Shown here piece after piece: positions 6,303 to 8,506 of a stretch of DNA of 8,506 nt. Below the pieces are notes generated by a model. That model was not told where the DNA came from. It saw only the letters and a program-made list of their open reading frames with translations, and made no database searches. The stretch covers positions 1 through 8,506 of the forward strand of contig JAEZBP010000082.1 in assembly GCA_023427125.1 (NCBI GenBank). Direction: 5' to 3'. This stretch comes from Pseudomonadota bacterium (GTDB lineage: Bacteria > Myxococcota_A > Polyangia > Polyangiales > Sandaracinaceae). Both the position numbers and the translations under genes were made by a program. Numbering within the stretch: the first letter of the stretch is position 1; each line of letters opens with the position of its first letter.

Positions 6303-7828
6303 GTCTCGTCGTCCGAGGAGCCGGGCGGAGCGCCCGGCGCGATGGGCTGGTCCTTGGCGGGCACGCCCCAGAGCGGGAAGCGGCGCACGTCGCCGTACTG
6401 CATCAGCGGCAGCGGCGGGTCGAAGCGATCGGGCGCGTCGGCGTGGACCGTGAGGCCGGCGACCTCGCGCAGGACCTGCCGCGAGATCGGGCCGAAGGCG
6501 GCGGAGGGGACCACCCGCGGCGGGCCGTCGCCGGGCTCGAAGAAGACGTAGCCGCCGTTGCGATCGGAGACGAGATCGACGAGGACCGGCGCCGCGACCG
6601 CGGGGACGAGCGTCATCCCGGCGGGCACGTAGATCCGCTCGGCGATCTCCGAGTAGAAGCGGCCCAGAGGCACGCCCTCGATGCCGCCGGGGTCGAGCAG
6701 GTAGACGCGATCCTCGGCGATGGCCATGCGCAGCGTCGAGAGAGTGCGCGGCGGGAGCGCATAGAGCATGCGCGCGAGCCAGGGGCGCTCTCCCTTCTCG
6801 ACCACGGTGGCGACCACGTTGCGCCAGGGCGCCGTCGAGGTGTCGAGCCGGAGCGGCAGCTCGAAGCCGAGATCCGCGCTGCCGGCCTTGCCGTCGTGCA
6901 CGTTCTGGATCTCGTCGAGCTCGAGCTTGTTGCGGACGAGCGAGCGCACCGGCGCGAAGGGCGGCGCCGGATCGACGACGATCACGTGGCCGTCGCCGCG
7001 AAAGAGCGTGAGCGCCTCGCCGGTGAAGAGGCTCTGGCAGCTCTCGAGCGCGATGGGGTGGCGATAGCCGAGCTCGACGGCGAAGGAGGCGCCGAGCGGC
7101 TCGAAGACGTGCACGCCCGGCAGCTCGCTCATCAGCTCGACGATCCGAGGCGGCGCCTCGTCGATGTCGAAGACGTAGAGGCGGCGCGTGGCGTCGTCGA
7201 ACGCCGAGTCGCTCGGCCACTCGGCGAGCGAGGCCCGCGCCGCGACCTGCCATCGGAAGAGATAGCCGACCAGCGCGCCGCCGATGCCGATCTCCGCGGT
7301 GACGTAGAGGCGCGAGGGCGCGCGCCGCGCGGAGGGCGGCTCACGGGTCGGCTCGAGCTTCATCACGAGGTCGCGGAACGCGATCTCACGGTCGTACGCG
7401 TACGCCTGACGGAAGCTGTCGTGATAGAGGACGACGTCCGCGCGCTCGTCGAGGATCTCTTCGACGTCGTAGCCGAGGGGCGAGGCCGCGTCGCGGTACT
7501 TCACGAAGTGGCGCGCGGTGCCGGTGAACACGAGCCCGCCCGCGAGCTTGGCCACCGAGGCGACCCGGTCCATCCGGTAGCTCGACTCCGAGCCGCAGGA
7601 GAGCAGGATCTCTCGCGTCTTCAGCGGCGTGACGACCCGGCGGATGCTCAGCGTCGGCAGGAGCTCGTCGAGCGATCCTTCCTCACCGTACGCGCGCAGG
7701 AACGCCACGAGGCGGTCCAGCGAAGGGAAGAGCACCACCCCCTTCTGACCGAGCACTACCCCGCGGGCGTCCGGAGAGACGCCAGGGGTGCGAAACCGAG
7801 TCTGGTGCAGTGCCGCGCGCTCGAGCAC
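6299..7828 (-). CDS. Uncharacterised 509-residue protein, first gene of the MoxR-vWA operon (gene A)
   Basis: I do not recognise this family with confidence. The protein is soluble and mixed alpha/beta, rich in short strands, with a proline-rich acidic tail ending 'GSSDDET'. Visible landmarks are 'EILLSCGSESSYRMDRVASV' (73-92), 'GYRHPIALESCQSLF' (254-268), 'HVIVVDPAPPFAPVRSL' (281-297), and 'PLGRFYSEIAERIYVPAGM' (387-405) followed by a hydrophobic 'LVPAVAAPVLVDLV' (407-420). The C-terminal pattern of G-rich strands and a 'pxGxxlxP'-like turn recalls the bpX/fvmX-type domains described with MoxR-vWA systems, but that is a resemblance from memory only. GTG 7828 is the first possible start in this open frame and has no Shine-Dalgarno; a promoter-like TGCTACCTT ends 7 bases upstream, so a leaderless message is possible. 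A GTG at 7756 (codon 25) is an alternative. The gene overlaps gene B by GTGA and heads the operon, so it is probably a dedicated component of the complex. Confidence 0.82.
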   Translation of the reverse strand: MLERAALHQTRFRTPGVSPDARGVVLGQKGVVLFPSLDRLVAFLRAYGEEGSLDELLPTLSIRRVVTPLKTREILLSCGSESSYRMDRVASVAKLAGGLVFTGTARHFVKYRDAASPLGYDVEEILDERADVVLYHDSFRQAYAYDREIAFRDLVMKLEPTREPPSARRAPSRLYVTAEIGIGGALVGYLFRWQVAARASLAEWPSDSAFDDATRRLYVFDIDEAPPRIVELMSELPGVHVFEPLGASFAVELGYRHPIALESCQSLFTGEALTLFRGDGHVIVVDPAPPFAPVRSLVRNKLELDEIQNVHDGKAGSADLGFELPLRLDTSTAPWRNVVATVVEKGERPWLARMLYALPPRTLSTLRMAIAEDRVYLLDPGGIEGVPLGRFYSEIAERIYVPAGMTLVPAVAAPVLVDLVSDRNGGYVFFEPGDGPPRVVPSAAFGPISRQVLREVAGLTVHADAPDRFDPPLPLMQYGDVRRFPLWGVPAKDQPIAPGAPPGSSDDET

Positions 7829-7835
7829 GCGCCGG

Positions 7836-7844
7836 AAGGTAGCA
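7836..7844 (-). promoter_or_regulatory. Possible extended -10 element for the operon
   Basis: On the minus strand the sequence TGCTACCTT fits an extended -10 (TG, one base, then TACCTT). Its end is 7 bases from the GTG of gene A, so transcription would begin at or next to the start codon and give a leaderless transcript, which would explain the missing Shine-Dalgarno. No good -35 hexamer is present at the usual distance. The evidence is a short motif only. Confidence 0.3.
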
Positions 7845-7920
7845 CGGCCGGACCGCGGATCATGGCCTCAGATCGCTGGCCTACCGGGCCGCCCCCGCGA
7901 CCCGCCTCGATCGCAGCGTA

Positions 7921-7936
7921 CGCAACTTTACTTGCG
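7921..7936. promoter_or_regulatory. Inverted repeat in an AT-richer island between divergent genes, possible operator
   Basis: CGCAA at 7921-7925 is inverted as TTGCG at 7932-7936 around a 6-base AT-rich centre. This is the most AT-rich spot in the 142-base divergent gap, whose surroundings are almost pure GC. It sits between the start of the operon and the start of the AsmA-like gene, where a regulator could affect either. TTGCGA at 7932-7937, 17 bases before TACGCC at 7955-7960, could be a weak plus-strand promoter for the rightward gene. The arms are only 5 bp, so chance is not excluded. Confidence 0.3.
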
Positions 7937-7970
7937 ATGCTCTCCACGGATCGCTACGCCCCCGCGTCTC

Positions 7971-8506
7971 GTGAAGCCTCGATCGCGCCGCCTCGGTCCG
8001 CTGCTCGTCCTCGTGGCGATCGTGCTCGGTGCGCTGCTCTCGCTGGTGCTCCCCGCGGTCGTCCGTGAGCGCGTCGAGCAGGAGCTCGCTCGGAGCGGCT
8101 TCCCCGACGCGCGCTTCGAGGTGAAGAAGGTCGGCCTCCGTGGTGTGACCCTCGCCGACGTGGCGCTCGCGCCGGACCTCGCGATCGAAGAGATCGCGAT
8201 CGAGCTCGATCTCCTGTCGCTCCAGCCGGAGGCGATGACGCTGAAGGGCGCGCGCGTCAGCGGCGAGCTCTCCTCGCTCGGCGAGAGCTCGGCGGTCCGC
8301 TTGCTCGCGCGGCAGGGCGGCCCGCGAGGCGCGGCGCCCGCGTCGATCCGCCTCGAGCGAGCGAGCGCGGTGATCACCACGCCGGAGGGCCCGATCCGGG
8401 TCGACGTCGCCGGCGAAGTGCGCCCGGCCGAGGGTCGCGCCCGCCTCTCGGTGCGCTCCCCGCTCGGCGAGCACCAGCTCGTCGTGCGCTCCCGAGAGGC
8501 GGAGGG
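7971..8506 (+). CDS. N-terminal part of an AsmA/YdbH-like envelope protein
   Basis: The frame starting at GTG 7971 stays open to the right edge, giving 178 residues of a longer protein. It begins with a basic stretch (MKPRSRRLGP) and one hydrophobic segment of about 20 residues (LLVLVAIVLGALLSLVLPAV, 11-30), a typical signal-anchor. After it comes 'RERVEQELARSGFPDARFEV' (32-51), then alternating beta-strand patterns ('GVTLADVALAPDLAIEEIAI', 58-77) and 'MTLKGARVSGEL' (88-99). A signal-anchor followed by a repeated strand pattern of 'l.dv.l...l.i..l.v.l' is characteristic of the AsmA-like / YdbH (dicarboxylate-transport-domain) group, which bridges the inner and outer membranes and carries phospholipids. 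The gene is divergent from the operon. No clear Shine-Dalgarno precedes the GTG, and no better start is visible between it and the gap. The remainder, where most of the family signature lies, is beyond the window. Confidence 0.7.
   Translation, partial: MKPRSRRLGPLLVLVAIVLGALLSLVLPAVVRERVEQELARSGFPDARFEVKKVGLRGVTLADVALAPDLAIEEIAIELDLLSLQPEAMTLKGARVSGELSSLGESSAVRLLARQGGPRGAAPASIRLERASAVITTPEGPIRVDVAGEVRPAEGRARLSVRSPLGEHQLVVRSREAE

Noticed and set aside
5130..7253. 707-residue minus-strand open frame covering gene B with a long N-terminal extension
   Set aside because: The first 300 or so residues are an R/A-rich shadow of gene A in another frame. The real protein begins at GTG 6302, where the sequence character changes and a GTGA overlap is found.
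7756..7947. 63-residue minus-strand open frame with an ATG start in the divergent gap
   Set aside because: It overlaps the start of gene A in another frame, shows no motif or ribosome-binding site, and looks like chance.
6443..8068. Long plus-strand open frame opposite gene A and through the divergent gap
   Set aside because: Charged low-complexity translation; it runs through a promoter region and into the AsmA-like gene in another frame.
7881..8474. 197-residue minus-strand open frame opposite the AsmA-like gene
   Set aside because: R/E/H-rich without motifs, whereas the plus strand has a signal-anchor and regular AsmA-like strand pattern.

Overview
This is a very GC-rich window. Codon third positions are mostly G or C, GTG starts are common, and most of the coding strand is read from the minus strand. 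The gene content (a RavA-like MoxR ATPase with a vWA partner, a TPR/HEAT protein, a CehA/McbA-type metallohydrolase tail and an AsmA/YdbH-like protein) suggests a myxobacterium-like member of the Myxococcota. That placement is inference; no marker gene is present.

Layout, left to right. (1) 1-314, plus strand: the C-terminal end of a probable CehA/McbA-type metallohydrolase. (2) 315-634: a 320-base intergenic stretch between convergent genes. It contains several hairpins, including a mirror-image pair of two-tiered hairpins (479-525 and 539-585) whose stems differ in sequence but keep their pairing. (3) 635-7828, minus strand: a tightly packed five-gene operon, transcribed from 7828 down to 635. 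(4) 7829-7970: a short divergent promoter region. (5) 7971-8506, plus strand: the N-terminal part of an AsmA/YdbH-like envelope protein, cut by the window end.

The operon order is: a 509-residue protein of unrecognised family (A); a 390-residue helical protein of unrecognised family (B); a RavA-type MoxR AAA+ ATPase (C); a protein with a C-terminal vWA domain (D); and a TPR-plus-HEAT repeat protein (E). A/B and B/C overlap by the 4-base GTGA motif, C/D are 4 bases apart and D/E are 10 bases apart, so the five products are very likely made together. None shows a signal peptide or membrane segment, so the assembly should be cytoplasmic.

The likely working model is a MoxR ATPase and vWA chaperone-like pair (compare RavA-ViaA, NorQ-NorD, CoxD-CoxE). 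The TPR/HEAT protein would be a scaffold or sensor, and A and B would be system-specific partners. Comparative-genomics work has described MoxR-vWA 'ternary' systems in multicellular bacteria and proposed roles in biological conflict. This locus has that general form, but no recognisable effector enzyme, FtsH-like ATPase or beta-propeller protein lies in the window. The function is therefore open and the locus is the main point of interest.
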